A stretch of 64,000 bases of DNA from Sphaerochaeta associata (GCF_022869165.1 NZ_CP094929.1:1116001-1180000), one strand, 5' to 3'; counted from the stretch's first letter, positions 1 through 8,522 are shown. A program made the numbers and translations. Notes: a model not told the origin generated them from the letters alone.

Positions 1-485
1 TGAATAGGCAGCGCGCCGCCAATGATTTGGCCTTGTCCATGCACCAAGCCATGCTCGAGGAGGTTCGCAAGCACCTCTCCTCCCCGTTGTTGGAGCAATA
101 CTCCATTGAAGAGTTGTTGATTATAGCTTCCATGATTCAGGCCGAGACTCAGGATGTAAGCCAAATGCCGGGTATTTCTTCGGTGATTCACAATCGGTTG
201 AAGAATAATGAACCGCTTGGAATCGATGCCACCACCCGCTATGAGTTGAACGACTGGGTCAATCCCATTCCAACCCATGCCCTGGAAACAAAGACTCCGT
301 ACAACACCCGTCGTAGAGTCGGCCTACCCCCGACAGGAATCTGCAGCCCCACTTCCGATGCAGTGCAGGCAGCGTTCCATCCTGCCGATACTCCGTATTT
401 CTACTATCTGCACGATACAGACAAGCAGATACATTTTGCACGTACCTATGAGGAGCACAAGGAAAATATCAAACTGTATCGCTAG
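1..485 (+). CDS. mltG: Endolytic murein transglycosylase MltG, C-terminal part
   Basis: The reading frame is open from base 3, so the gene starts before the window and only about 160 C-terminal residues are seen. MltG is an inner-membrane, periplasm-facing lytic transglycosylase that cuts nascent glycan strands and sets their length. Family motifs visible in order are ASMIQAET (active-site region), HNRLKNNEPLGIDATTRYEL, PYNTRRRVGLPPTGICSP and HPADTPYFYYL. The last 17 bases overlap the convergent SdpI-like gene. Identification from these motifs is firm; the missing N-terminus, including the membrane anchor and LysM-like part, cannot be judged. Confidence 0.9.
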   Translation, partial: NRQRAANDLALSMHQAMLEEVRKHLSSPLLEQYSIEELLIIASMIQAETQDVSQMPGISSVIHNRLKNNEPLGIDATTRYELNDWVNPIPTHALETKTPYNTRRRVGLPPTGICSPTSDAVQAAFHPADTPYFYYLHDTDKQIHFARTYEEHKENIKLYR

Positions 486-1128
486 TCTGTTCGGTCCTGT
501 ACAGGATGAACGAATAGATTGCCGGAACTATGACCAGGATTGGTATGCCGATTATGAAAAGGGGAGCAGCATCCAGGTTGAGCAGCAGTCCGAGGATGAA
601 GGCGATGCTTACAACCGTCCAGAGCCAACCGGCAAAGCGGTGGGTTTTCCTCCAGTTGTACTCGCTGGCCAGTGTCCAGGGAATCTTGATGCCTATGGTG
701 TAATTCTGTTTGCATTTCGGCAGATAGTTGCCGATGATCAGTAGGAGTATGGAGACGGCCATCGGTACGACTCGTTGTACTTCAATCGGTTTTCCTAAGG
801 CGATCAAAAGGGTGAGGGGAGTCAAAAAAAGATTGAGTGATGCAATGAGCCAACGGGAGATATGGTAGATTCTCTCTTTGGGATCCCTCTTTGGGTCGGC
901 TTTCAAGGCGACCTGCAGCACTACGTTCAACAGCGTGAGCAACAATGGGAGACCAAATGCAGCAAAGGCCTTGGAGGCAAAGTTGTCCGGCTCTCCGGCA
1001 GCATTGAAGTGAATCGCCACTCGGTCGGGCAGCTCTGCATATACCAAAGCCGAGAATACGAGTGGCAGCAGGCAGACCAAGGTGGTAACGACGAGTGTTC
1101 GGTCAAGAAGAGAGCGTGGTTGTTTCAT
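469..1128 (-). CDS. SdpI family integral membrane protein (DUF1648 + SdpI)
   Basis: About 219 residues with six likely membrane spans. An N-terminal DUF1648-type segment (LPDRVAIHFNAAGEPD) is followed by the SdpI signature around GNYLPKCKQNYTIGIK and NWRKTHRFAGWLW. In Bacillus, SdpI gives immunity to the SdpC toxin and titrates the ArsR-type repressor SdpR to the membrane. The gene directly follows and overlaps an ArsR gene here, as in that system. An ATG at 1128 preceded by GGAGG is preferred to an in-frame start 24 bases further upstream. No toxin gene is present nearby, so a signalling or general envelope role is as likely as immunity. Confidence 0.8.
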   Translation of the reverse strand: MKQPRSLLDRTLVVTTLVCLLPLVFSALVYAELPDRVAIHFNAAGEPDNFASKAFAAFGLPLLLTLLNVVLQVALKADPKRDPKERIYHISRWLIASLNLFLTPLTLLIALGKPIEVQRVVPMAVSILLLIIGNYLPKCKQNYTIGIKIPWTLASEYNWRKTHRFAGWLWTVVSIAFILGLLLNLDAAPLFIIGIPILVIVPAIYSFILYRTEQTSDTV

Positions 1129-1396
1129 CAGATCCTCCAGTAAACTGCGCACACCAGAGCATGATTTCCTCGAATACCGAGGCGTTCAGTTCATAATAAA
1201 TGAAATTCTTGAATTTGCTTTCCGTTATCAAGGAAGCTTTTTTTAAAAGGGAGAGGTGGTAGGATACCGTGGCGGCTGAAAGATTGGGGAAATTTCCTAC
1301 AATTTCTCCTGCACTGAGCCTGCCCTTTTTCAGCAGGGAAAGCATCTCACGCCTCTGAGGGTCGGAAATGGCTTTCATGGTTTCTGAGAACCCCAT
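1103..1396 (-). CDS. ArsR/SmtB family transcriptional regulator (SdpR-like)
   Basis: A 97-residue winged-helix protein. The helix-turn-helix lies near residues 25-60 (LSAGEIVGNF, then SAATVSYHLSLLKKASLI). No CxC metal site is visible, so a metal-independent SdpR-like repressor is likelier than a metal sensor. The ATG at 1396 is preceded by GGAG. The 3' end overlaps the start of the SdpI-like gene, which implies translational coupling and co-expression. A perfect palindrome lies 10 bases upstream of the start codon and is a natural self-operator. Confidence 0.85.
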   Translation of the reverse strand: MGFSETMKAISDPQRREMLSLLKKGRLSAGEIVGNFPNLSAATVSYHLSLLKKASLITESKFKNFIYYELNASVFEEIMLWCAQFTGGSDETTTLSS

Positions 1397-1405
1397 GGTT
1401 ACTCC

Positions 1406-1417
1406 TATTTCGAAATA
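1406..1417. promoter_or_regulatory. Palindrome TATTTCGAAATA, candidate ArsR operator
   Basis: A perfect 12-base palindrome just upstream of the ArsR gene, next to AT-rich promoter-like DNA. Its position suggests autoregulation of the arsR-sdpI pair. Binding is inferred only. Confidence 0.45.
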
Positions 1418-1495
1418 ATTCTAAATAGATAGTAGTCACGGCTCACATGTTCGTCAAGTGGAGACGATTCAGCAGGTACATTTTATACGGTTTTG

Positions 1496-1573
1496 GACAA
1501 GGAAAATCCTCCTTGGCTGAGGTTCATCTGTGTTAAATTTCCATTCATTACTAAATGAGGACTTTTCCTTGTC
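1496..1573. repeat. Long imperfect inverted repeat in a gene-free stretch
   Basis: The left arm GACAAGGAAAATCCTC (1496-1511) is matched by the right arm GAGGACTTTTCCTTGTC (1557-1573), with one extra base on the right side and a 45-base loop. No convincing reading frame covers 1440-1625. The structure could be a small RNA, an RNA processing site or remnant ends of a mobile element; none can be chosen from sequence alone. Confidence 0.55.
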
Positions 1574-1627
1574 GGGAAAGTTCAGAGCCTGCATACCCTT
1601 TATATGACCTGAGGGTTGCTATAAAAA

Positions 1628-1661
1628 AAGTACACACTCTCTTGAAAGCAGTTGTGTACTT
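1628..1661 (-). terminator. Rho-independent terminator after tRNA-Leu
   Basis: The arms AAGTACACA and TGTGTACTT form a nine-pair stem. Read on the minus strand, it is followed by a run of T. It lies about 30 bases downstream of the tRNA-Leu gene. Confidence 0.8.
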
Positions 1662-1692
1662 CTTTTATTTCTTTGCAGAATAAACATTTAAC

Positions 1693-1777
1693 TACCGGCG
1701 ATCGGAATCGAACCGATACGGATTACTCATCCATCAGATTTTGAGTCTGACGTGTCTACCAATTTCACCACGCCGGC
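1693..1777 (-). tRNA. tRNA-Leu (anticodon CAA)
   Basis: An 85-base cloverleaf with acceptor stem GCCGGCG/CGCCGGT and discriminator A. The anticodon arm CAGA-CTCAAAA-TCTG gives anticodon CAA. It has a long type II variable arm and a GGTTCGATTCC T-arm. The 3' CCA is not encoded. A plausible promoter (TTGCTT, 17 bases, TAGCAT) lies upstream on the minus strand, and a terminator follows. Confidence 0.93.
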
Positions 1778-1845
1778 ATCAGCGAAATTCATGCTATCAA
1801 ATCCGGTTGGAAAAAGCAACACAGTTTTAAAAATTTAGCGGTAGA

Positions 1846-1874
1846 TTGTCTTTTCACTCCAATTGTTTTAGAGT
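1846..1874 (+). promoter_or_regulatory. Sigma70-type promoter of the patatin gene
   Basis: TTGTCT, 17-base spacer, then TAGAGT, ending 21 bases before the GTG start of the patatin-barrel gene. Confidence 0.5.
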
Positions 1875-1895
1875 AAAGCGTACACGGAGGGAATT

Positions 1896-3938
1896 GTGAA
1901 GAGTCTTAAGAAATTCCTCGCCATGCTTTTATTGCTTTGTATGGCGGTTTCCACATTGGCAGGTATGGATGCAGATGACATTCTCAGTGCCGACCTTCCT
2001 GTAGCCTATGGGGACGCACAGTTTCGCCAAAGAGTCCTTGAACGAACCAACGGAGAACGGTCTCCGGTCGGATTGGTGCTCAGTGGAGGATCCGCCCGTG
2101 CCTTCGCCCACATCGGCGTATTGAAATACCTGGAGGAACAGGATATCGTTGTCGATTTCATCATCAGCAACTCAATGGGAAGCATTGTGGGGCTGATGTA
2201 TGCGGCCGGTCTTTCCCCCGATCAGATTCTGGAGAGCATCACCGGTGTTTCCATCCAGAGTCTCTTTGACACCACTATACCGTTGCAAGGCGGTTTCTTG
2301 GACTCAGCCCGATTCCTTGCCAAGATTGCATCCATATTAGGATCCGACCTGAAGCTGGAAAACCTCCCTATTCCAATTATTGTCATCAACGAGGATTTGG
2401 TGACCAAACGTCAGATTCATATCAGCGAGGGTGATTTCTATACAGTACTAAGAGGCAGCTTCGCCCTTCCTGTCTATTTCCCGCCGGTGGAGTTCCGCGG
2501 TCATTTGCTGCTTGACGGCGGCGTCACCAATATTGTACCCGTGGACCTGGCCTACGAGTATGCCGATTCGGTTATTGTTTCTACAACCTTCTATGATGTG
2601 GATACGCTGAATCTCAAGAATCCTTTGACGATTTTGAATGTATCCTTGGATATCGGAAAACGAAGAAGGGGGGTGGAGGAGCTCAAGCGCTCCCTCGACG
2701 ATGTAATCTGGATTCGCAACGATGTTGAAGACGTCTCCTTCATGGAGTTCTCCAAGGTGGATTATCTCGCCCAAAAAGGGTATGAGTCAGCAAAAGCGCA
2801 GGAGCAGGCTCTTTTGGGTGTCTATAAGAGTGGAATCAGCTCCGAGCTTTCGCTGTTGAGGTTGCAGCTGCAACAATCCATCAAGAGCGGCAAGGACCAA
2901 TACGATTTATTCAATCATGTACCGGTCAACGTTTCCTCTCATTTGCTTGGAACAGGCCTGGACAGTGACTACTCCAATTTTGACACCTCCGCCCTCAAGG
3001 ATGACACAACCCTTGGTTTGAAGTATGTGTGGAAGTCTGGCAATCTCTCACTTTCAACCAATGCAGGGTTTGCCTTTAATGGTGTTACCAATGACCACTT
3101 TGCAGCAGTTCCTGCTGTAAGAACCCAGGTCGATTATCATCTGCTGAAACATTTGAAGGCGACCGGCTATGCCTCCCTGCTTTTCGATGTTGCCAAGAAA
3201 GCCCCGATTCTTTCATTCGGCGCGGTGCTCGAGGGCAGGCTGTTTGCTCTTCGAAACACATTGAGGCTTGGTTTGATGCAATCCTTTGAGCAGATGAGCA
3301 ATTTCCAGAACAGCTCCTATACGGATTATTGGAACGGCACTACGTACCTCTATACCATTCGTTTGGAAGGGGTGCTGGCCGGTCAAAAGAGGCAGGGTTG
3401 GAGTTTTTCCGATACATCGATGGCTTTTAACTACCAGATCCTGGGTGATTACTCGGCCAACCGTTCGTTTCTTACTGCCAGAGTCGAGTCGGAGCTTGAA
3501 CAGAATTCATGGGACCTGTTCACATCGGTGGAAAGTTTCGCGCGCTTTGCCTTGGATGGCAACGGGGATGTGCCTTTCTTTACCAGTGATGGGTTCAGGA
3601 CCACCAATGCCCTGATCAAGGCTCAAGGCCACGATTTGAGTCTTTCAACCAATCCCGCAAATCATCTGGTTGGCATCAACCTTGCCATCGGATACAGGCC
3701 CTCGTCGTTCAGGCCGACCATGGCCGAGCTTTTCATATTCCAGAACTCCTCGGTGGCGGTCTACACCGATCTGCTTTGGCATCAGAAGAGCTTCAAGCCG
3801 TCTCTCTCCCTGGGATTGGAAGTGCAGACCGACATCTCACTGATTGGTATCCGCACCCTTCCGGTGACCGTTTATGGTGGTTGGGATCAGAGTGTGAATA
3901 CCTTCGTGTGGGGTTTCTTCTTCAATGTAATTTTTTAG
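1896..3938 (+). CDS. Patatin-like phospholipase with C-terminal outer-membrane barrel
   Basis: 680 residues. A signal peptide (1-23) is followed by a patatin domain (about 57-260). The glycine-rich oxyanion segment is LVLSGGSARAFAHIGVL, the nucleophile Ser93 lies in SNSMGS, and the catalytic Asp207 lies in LLLDGGVTN. Residues from about 350 to the end read as alternating beta strands and finish in Phe, as outer-membrane barrels do. This layout resembles patatin autotransporters of the PlpD/FplA type (type Vd), although I see no clear POTRA domain. Expected role: lipid hydrolysis at the outer membrane or cell surface. The first Gly of GxSxG is Ser. GTG start with ACGGAGGG. Ends in a 4-base overlap with the convergent TPR gene. 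Confidence 0.82.
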   Translation: MKSLKKFLAMLLLLCMAVSTLAGMDADDILSADLPVAYGDAQFRQRVLERTNGERSPVGLVLSGGSARAFAHIGVLKYLEEQDIVVDFIISNSMGSIVGLMYAAGLSPDQILESITGVSIQSLFDTTIPLQGGFLDSARFLAKIASILGSDLKLENLPIPIIVINEDLVTKRQIHISEGDFYTVLRGSFALPVYFPPVEFRGHLLLDGGVTNIVPVDLAYEYADSVIVSTTFYDVDTLNLKNPLTILNVSLDIGKRRRGVEELKRSLDDVIWIRNDVEDVSFMEFSKVDYLAQKGYESAKAQEQALLGVYKSGISSELSLLRLQLQQSIKSGKDQYDLFNHVPVNVSSHLLGTGLDSDYSNFDTSALKDDTTLGLKYVWKSGNLSLSTNAGFAFNGVTNDHFAAVPAVRTQVDYHLLKHLKATGYASLLFDVAKKAPILSFGAVLEGRLFALRNTLRLGLMQSFEQMSNFQNSSYTDYWNGTTYLYTIRLEGVLAGQKRQGWSFSDTSMAFNYQILGDYSANRSFLTARVESELEQNSWDLFTSVESFARFALDGNGDVPFFTSDGFRTTNALIKAQGHDLSLSTNPANHLVGINLAIGYRPSSFRPTMAELFIFQNSSVAVYTDLLWHQKSFKPSLSLGLEVQTDISLIGIRTLPVTVYGGWDQSVNTFVWGFFFNVIF

Positions 3939-5008
3939 TTCTTCTCGAGATTGTGCTTTCTGATGTACTCAAGGTCCTCTTCAGTCAAGTCTGTATTCGG
4001 CAGCCTTTCTTCAGATTTCTCAACCGCTTGCTTGACCCGGGGTTTCTTAGGCCGGGCGGCAAACCCTTGAAGCGTTTCTGCGTCCTGGGAGGCGAAGGAT
4101 TCCTGTAGTGGTCTGGGCACTCTTCCTGATGCCACATTCACCGGATCGGCATCGATCTCCTTGGCTGTTCTGAGTCTGGTTTCGGGCGTTTCAAGCCTGC
4201 TCAACAGCTGCTGGATTAGCTCCTGCTTCATGCCCGAAGTGTTGGAGAAGCGCGCCTTAAGTGCACGCTTGAGCATATCGATCGCCGCCTGCACTTCTCC
4301 ATAATGGATGTGAACCTGTGCATAGTGGACATAGGGTTCGGGAAACCGGGGATTCTTCTCTATCAGGGATGAGAAGAGGGCTTCGGCCAGGTCCCATTCT
4401 CCTTGTACGATGTGCAGCCATCCACGATTGTCCTTGATGCCGGGGCTGGTGTTCTCCATCTCCCCCGACTCATCGATCAACGCCTCTGCCTTCTGCAGGT
4501 CCCCGTTCTCCAGGGCGTAGGTGGTGTAATTGATGAAGAGATTCTTATCGCGGTATCCGCTTTCGTAGACCTCCTCCACCGTCCGGATTGCTTTTTGCAA
4601 GTCACCATCCATCCAATAGGCCATGCTGACCATGGTTTTGGCGATGTTGTCCAAGTTGGAATCCTTGCCCTTTGATGTTGCCAGATACTGCTCCAGAATG
4701 GCCTTGCCCTCTAAAGCATCACCTCGCTGGAGGAACATGCTTGCAGAGGTGATGACAAAGGATTTTTGCAACCCCGCCTTGATGGCTTTTCGGTAGAGCG
4801 GCCATGCCTGGTCCCACTCCTGTTCATTCTCACTGGTGATCTTGCGGTTGGCCTTGACGTAATAGAAAATGCTTCGCTTCAGATAGAGCATTCCTGCGAT
4901 AAAAAGACCAAGCAAGAGAATTTTGCTGTATGTCGGGATCTTAAGGGTGAACACTATGACTGTGACCAACAGTGACATCCAAAGTCCCCAATTCATGTTT
5001 CGTTTCAT
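3935..5008 (-). CDS. Membrane-anchored TPR protein
   Basis: 357 residues. Two membrane spans lie near the N-terminus (about 9-23 and 28-46). A helical region with tetratricopeptide-like repeats follows (about 65-270; for example AKTMVSMAYWMDGDLQKAI and DNRGWLHIVQGEWDLAEAL). A charged Lys/Pro tail ends the protein. Such proteins usually scaffold envelope complexes; the partner is unknown. GGGGAGG precedes the ATG by nine bases. It is divergent from queH. Confidence 0.65.
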   Translation of the reverse strand: MKRNMNWGLWMSLLVTVIVFTLKIPTYSKILLLGLFIAGMLYLKRSIFYYVKANRKITSENEQEWDQAWPLYRKAIKAGLQKSFVITSASMFLQRGDALEGKAILEQYLATSKGKDSNLDNIAKTMVSMAYWMDGDLQKAIRTVEEVYESGYRDKNLFINYTTYALENGDLQKAEALIDESGEMENTSPGIKDNRGWLHIVQGEWDLAEALFSSLIEKNPRFPEPYVHYAQVHIHYGEVQAAIDMLKRALKARFSNTSGMKQELIQQLLSRLETPETRLRTAKEIDADPVNVASGRVPRPLQESFASQDAETLQGFAARPKKPRVKQAVEKSEERLPNTDLTEEDLEYIRKHNLEKN

Positions 5009-5058
5009 GCGTATCGGCCTCCCCTGTACGGTTGTACTCTACAAGGATTGGAAGGTGG

Positions 5059-5088
5059 TTGCAAGAGAGGCTTTGTTTGCCGTATCGT
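5059..5088 (+). promoter_or_regulatory. Promoter of queH, likely leaderless
   Basis: TTGCAA, 18-base spacer, then TATCGT. The -10 box ends six bases before the queH ATG, which lacks a ribosome-binding site, so transcription would begin at or next to the start codon. Confidence 0.45.
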
Positions 5089-5094
5089 ATCAGC

Positions 5095-5619
5095 ATGGAA
5101 GCACGTGATATTCTCGTACATGCCTGTTGCGGTCCCTGCAGTACCGCCAGCATCGAGCGTTTGCTCGATGAGGGGTGGAATCCTGTCTTGTACTTCTCGA
5201 ACAGCAACATTTTCCCTGAGGAAGAAGCCGAGAGGCGGTATGAGGCCCTGCTGGAGGTTGCCAAAGTGTATCAGCTTGAGGTAATCGCCGAGCTGTATGA
5301 CCACGAGAGCTGGCTCTCTTTTATCAAGGGCTCTGAGGGGGAGCGGGAAGGCGGCGCACGATGTGAGAAGTGCTTTACTTACAACCTCGGCCAGGCGGCA
5401 GGCAAAGCCCGGGAGCTCGGCTTTACCCATTTTACCACCACCCTTACCGTAAGCCGTTTCAAAAACAGCAAACTTATTTTTTTCGTCGGGCAGCAGTTTG
5501 AAGGATTTGAGTGCATTGATTTCAAAAAGAAAGGTGGTTTTGACAGGAGTGTTCAGCGAACCCGGGAGCTGGGAATCTATAGACAGCACTACTGCGGGTG
5601 TGAGTTCAGCATGCAGTAA
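5095..5619 (+). CDS. queH: Epoxyqueuosine reductase QueH
   Basis: 174 residues of the former DUF208 family, which performs the last step of queuosine tRNA modification (epoxyqueuosine to queuosine) with an iron-sulfur cluster and a metal site. Diagnostic Cys motifs are HACCGPCS near the N-terminus, GARCEKCF near residue 90 and YCGCEFS at the C-terminus; FTTTLTVSRFKN is the other conserved block. The ATG at 5095 was chosen because homology begins right there (MEARDILVHACCGPC). No Shine-Dalgarno sequence is visible. Other queuosine genes are not in this window. Confidence 0.88.
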   Translation: MEARDILVHACCGPCSTASIERLLDEGWNPVLYFSNSNIFPEEEAERRYEALLEVAKVYQLEVIAELYDHESWLSFIKGSEGEREGGARCEKCFTYNLGQAAGKARELGFTHFTTTLTVSRFKNSKLIFFVGQQFEGFECIDFKKKGGFDRSVQRTRELGIYRQHYCGCEFSMQ

Positions 5620-5676
5620 TGTACTTTGCCTCCTCTCCCTTCTGATGGTATACTCATCTGCCAGGAGGAGGTGGAT

Positions 5677-7212
5677 ATGTTGCGAAAACTACTGAAGTTT
5701 TTCACAGGAAGACTGTTCATCTCTTTTGTTTTCATCTCTCTTCAGATTGGTATTCTGGTCAACATCTTCTCCTTTGCACAGAACAGTGCATTGTGGATTC
5801 AATTTCTATCAGCGCTTTCCATCTTCATGACCTTGGTCGTCATCACCCGCGACCTGAATCCTGCGTATAAAATCGGATGGATGCTTATTTTTATGGCGAT
5901 TCCCGTCTATGGCGGCCTTTTCTATCTGCTGTTCGGCAACCGTAAGCTCAATTCCCGGTTGCGTGCACGCCTTGAACAGCTCAACATTTTCTATCAGAAA
6001 GGTGTGGAGGGTGGAACATACAGCGAGCTTTTACCAATGAAAGCCTTGTCCAGCTACTCTCCAACCCTCGCCCGGCAAGCCCAGTATATCGCTAACATCA
6101 CCGGCTTTCCTGTGTGGGGGAATACCGAGGTCGAGTATTTCAGCTCCGGAGAGGCTTGGGTCGTTGATGTTCTTTCCGAGATGAGGAAGGCGAAGTCTTT
6201 CATTTTCATGGAGTTTTTTATTATCAGCGAAGGGGAGGTGTGGGACTCTTTCCTTGCTGTGCTGCTACAGAAGCAGAAAATGGGTGTGAGAGTGTGTCTC
6301 ATGTATGACGACGTCGGCTCGATTTTGGACATACCTTCCCATTTTGACCGCAGACTCAGGTCCCTTGGATTGGAAGTGGTCGCTTTCAATCCGCTGCGAG
6401 CACATCTGAACAGCAAGCTCAACAGCCGCGACCATCGCAAGGTGTTGGTCATCGACGGGAACATCGGATACACAGGCGGTATGAACATCGCCGATGAATA
6501 TGCCAATCGGAAGCTGAAGTTCGGCCATTGGAAGGATACTGCGGTAAAACTGCGAGGCGATGCAGTTTGGAGTCTTTCCCAGATGTTCCTCCAGCTTTGG
6601 GCTTTCTCGACTGGAAAATTCGAGGACTTCGCCAAGCACCGGCCTACCTTGGCCTCCAAGACCGACGGCTTTGTGCAGCCGTTTGCAGACAATCCGTTGG
6701 ACAACGTGAATGTGGCTGAAAACGCCTATATCCAGATCATCAACATGGCGAAGCGGTATGTGTGGATCACTACTCCCTATCTGGTTTTGGATAACGAGAT
6801 GCTGACAGCTCTCAAAATCGCCGCCCAAAGCGGGGTCGATGTGAGGATCATCACACCCCATATGCCGGACAAGTGGTATGTCTTTGCAGTCACGCGCGAG
6901 AACTACCGTCCGCTTCTTGAAGCGGGAGTGAAGATTTATGAGTATACACCGGGCTTTATCCATGCCAAAATGTTTGTCAGTGATGACAGGGTGGCCATTA
7001 TCGGAACCATCAATATGGATTATCGGTCGTTCTACCTGCATTTTGAGAACGGGGTTGCCTTCTATGGGTCCTCGGTGATTCGCAAGGTGTACGAGGATAT
7101 CAAGCATACCCTGGCGATCAGCGAACAGATATCGCTTGCTTATATGAAAAACCGGCCTTGGTATATCCGTTTGGTCGGTCTGATTCTCAAAATTGCCGCA
7201 CCGCTGATGTAG
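5677..7212 (+). CDS. cls: Cardiolipin synthase (phospholipase D family)
   Basis: 511 residues. Two N-terminal membrane spans (about 12-30 and 37-60, then a short segment at 65-85) are followed by two PLD domains. Each PLD domain has an HKD motif: HRKVLVIDGNIGYTGGMN in the first and HAKMFVSDDRVAIIGTINMD in the second. It condenses two phosphatidylglycerols into cardiolipin and glycerol at the inner membrane. The start at 5677 has AGGAGGAGG directly upstream and is preferred to an upstream in-frame ATG. It is followed after eight bases by the ribokinase-like gene, so the two probably share a transcript. Confidence 0.92.
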   Translation: MLRKLLKFFTGRLFISFVFISLQIGILVNIFSFAQNSALWIQFLSALSIFMTLVVITRDLNPAYKIGWMLIFMAIPVYGGLFYLLFGNRKLNSRLRARLEQLNIFYQKGVEGGTYSELLPMKALSSYSPTLARQAQYIANITGFPVWGNTEVEYFSSGEAWVVDVLSEMRKAKSFIFMEFFIISEGEVWDSFLAVLLQKQKMGVRVCLMYDDVGSILDIPSHFDRRLRSLGLEVVAFNPLRAHLNSKLNSRDHRKVLVIDGNIGYTGGMNIADEYANRKLKFGHWKDTAVKLRGDAVWSLSQMFLQLWAFSTGKFEDFAKHRPTLASKTDGFVQPFADNPLDNVNVAENAYIQIINMAKRYVWITTPYLVLDNEMLTALKIAAQSGVDVRIITPHMPDKWYVFAVTRENYRPLLEAGVKIYEYTPGFIHAKMFVSDDRVAIIGTINMDYRSFYLHFENGVAFYGSSVIRKVYEDIKHTLAISEQISLAYMKNRPWYIRLVGLILKIAAPLM

Positions 7213-7220
7213 GAGGAGTG

Positions 7221-8108
7221 ATGAGGTTTCTAAACTACGGGTCAGTAAACATCGACCTGATTTTTACCGTCGATCATATTGTGAAGGGTGGGGAGACGCT
7301 GCAAAGCACTTCCCTTAATAAAAGTGCCGGTGGAAAGGGAGCCAACCAAAGTGCAGCCTTGGCTAAGGCGGGTGCTCCCGTCTTCCATGCAGGCAAGGTC
7401 GGACAAGACGGAGGTTTCCTGCTGCAGCTGCTCTCTTCCTACGGTGTTGATGTATCCTGCATCCGTACCTATGAGGGTTCGACCGGTCAGGCTTTGATCC
7501 AGTTGGATGCAAACAAACAGAATGCGATCATTCTATACAGCGGCGGCAATGGTCAGATCACCACGGCTGAAATCGACCAGACCCTCCAACACTTCGGCTC
7601 AGATGATGTGTTGGTGCTTCAGAACGAGATTGTTCATACCGATTACCTGATCAAGGCGGCCGCGCAACGGGGGATGAAGGTCTGTATGAATGTGGCTCCC
7701 TTCGACCCGTCGGTCCTTACACTTCCGCTGGAGCTCGTCGATTTGTTGGTTGTCAATGAAATCGAGGGTGCAGGTCTCGCAGGCATGCAGGAAACCCCGG
7801 ATTTCAAAGCCATCCTTGAGAGGTTGGTAACACGCTTTCCTAATTCACAGATACTTCTCACGATTGGAAAACAAGGGTGCTGGTATGCCTTCAAGGATTT
7901 GAGGATTCATCATGACATCTACGATACCGAGGTCGTCGATACAACCGCTGCCGGAGATACTTTCATCGGCTATTATCTTGCATCGATAGCCCGAGGCCAT
8001 TCGATTCGTCAGGCCCTCCAATATGCAAGCAAGGCGGCCGGCCTTGCTGTTTCCCGACCTGGTGCCATGGCATCGATACCCCTTGCCGACGAGGTGTTTT
8101 ACTACTAG
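7221..8108 (+). CDS. Ribokinase-like PfkB family sugar kinase
   Basis: 295 residues. The N-terminal PfkB signature GGKGANQSAALAKAG and the C-terminal DTTAAGDTFIGYYLA, which holds the catalytic Asp and the anion hole, are intact. The family phosphorylates ribose or a related sugar or nucleoside with ATP. The start at 7221 has AGGAGGAG immediately upstream. The gene sits eight bases after cls and before a terminator. The exact substrate cannot be fixed, because no ribose transporter is adjacent. Confidence 0.85.
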   Translation: MRFLNYGSVNIDLIFTVDHIVKGGETLQSTSLNKSAGGKGANQSAALAKAGAPVFHAGKVGQDGGFLLQLLSSYGVDVSCIRTYEGSTGQALIQLDANKQNAIILYSGGNGQITTAEIDQTLQHFGSDDVLVLQNEIVHTDYLIKAAAQRGMKVCMNVAPFDPSVLTLPLELVDLLVVNEIEGAGLAGMQETPDFKAILERLVTRFPNSQILLTIGKQGCWYAFKDLRIHHDIYDTEVVDTTAAGDTFIGYYLASIARGHSIRQALQYASKAAGLAVSRPGAMASIPLADEVFYY

Positions 8109-8142
8109 CACGCAAAGAGTCCATTACAGCATACATAAAAAG

Positions 8143-8177
8143 AGAAGCCAGTGATGTTTCCCGCAACACTGGCTTCT
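8143..8177 (+). terminator. Rho-independent terminator after the ribokinase-like gene
   Basis: An eleven-pair stem, AGAAGCCAGTG with CACTGGCTTCT, with a 13-base loop and a short T-rich tail. Confidence 0.8.
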
Positions 8178-8223
8178 GTCTATTTGCAAGCTTGTCTGTC
8201 CGGACGCGCTTTCTGTGAGCAAC

Positions 8224-8460
8224 TCAATTGGCAACTACGAACAAGGTCCTGTCCATTCCCTGCTCGAATACCGAGTAGGTGAAGTTGTAGGCGTTGGAAG
8301 CCACCTGGAATCCGAACTCGTCGGCTGTGAAGGTGGTTCTCTCTGGGATGTAGGCATGAAGCTTAAGCACTACGGTGTCGTTCACCCCTGCAGCGAAGAG
8401 AGAGGAAGAGAGCAGGGCCATCAGGATGATGGTGAGTGTAATGGTTGCTAACTTCTTCAT
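8224..8460 (-). CDS. Small exported protein of unknown function
   Basis: 78 residues. A signal peptide (1-23, ending SSSLFAAG) is followed by a mature part of about 55 residues with no motif I recognise; it looks beta-rich (TVVLKLHAYIPERTTFTADE). AAGGAGAG precedes the ATG and a strong promoter lies upstream, so I take it as a real gene. It stands alone between a terminator and a long intergenic stretch. A periplasmic or surface location is expected. Confidence 0.7.
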   Translation of the reverse strand: MKKLATITLTIILMALLSSSLFAAGVNDTVVLKLHAYIPERTTFTADEFGFQVASNAYNFTYSVFEQGMDRTLFVVAN

Positions 8461-8493
8461 CTGCTCTCTCCTTCTTGTCGTTGTTGTACTTGA

Positions 8494-8522
8494 AGAATAC
8501 GTAAGATGTGAGAAGAAGTCAA
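8494..8522 (-). promoter_or_regulatory. Promoter of the small exported protein
   Basis: On the minus strand: TTGACT, 17-base spacer, TATTCT. It is close to the sigma70 consensus and lies about 35 bases before the start codon. Confidence 0.7.

Noticed and set aside
115-170. Gln in the MltG motif ASMIQAET considered as loss of the catalytic Glu
   Set aside because: Many MltG homologues have Gln or Glu at that place, and the Glu two residues later is the more constant one as far as I recall; no basis to call it inactive.
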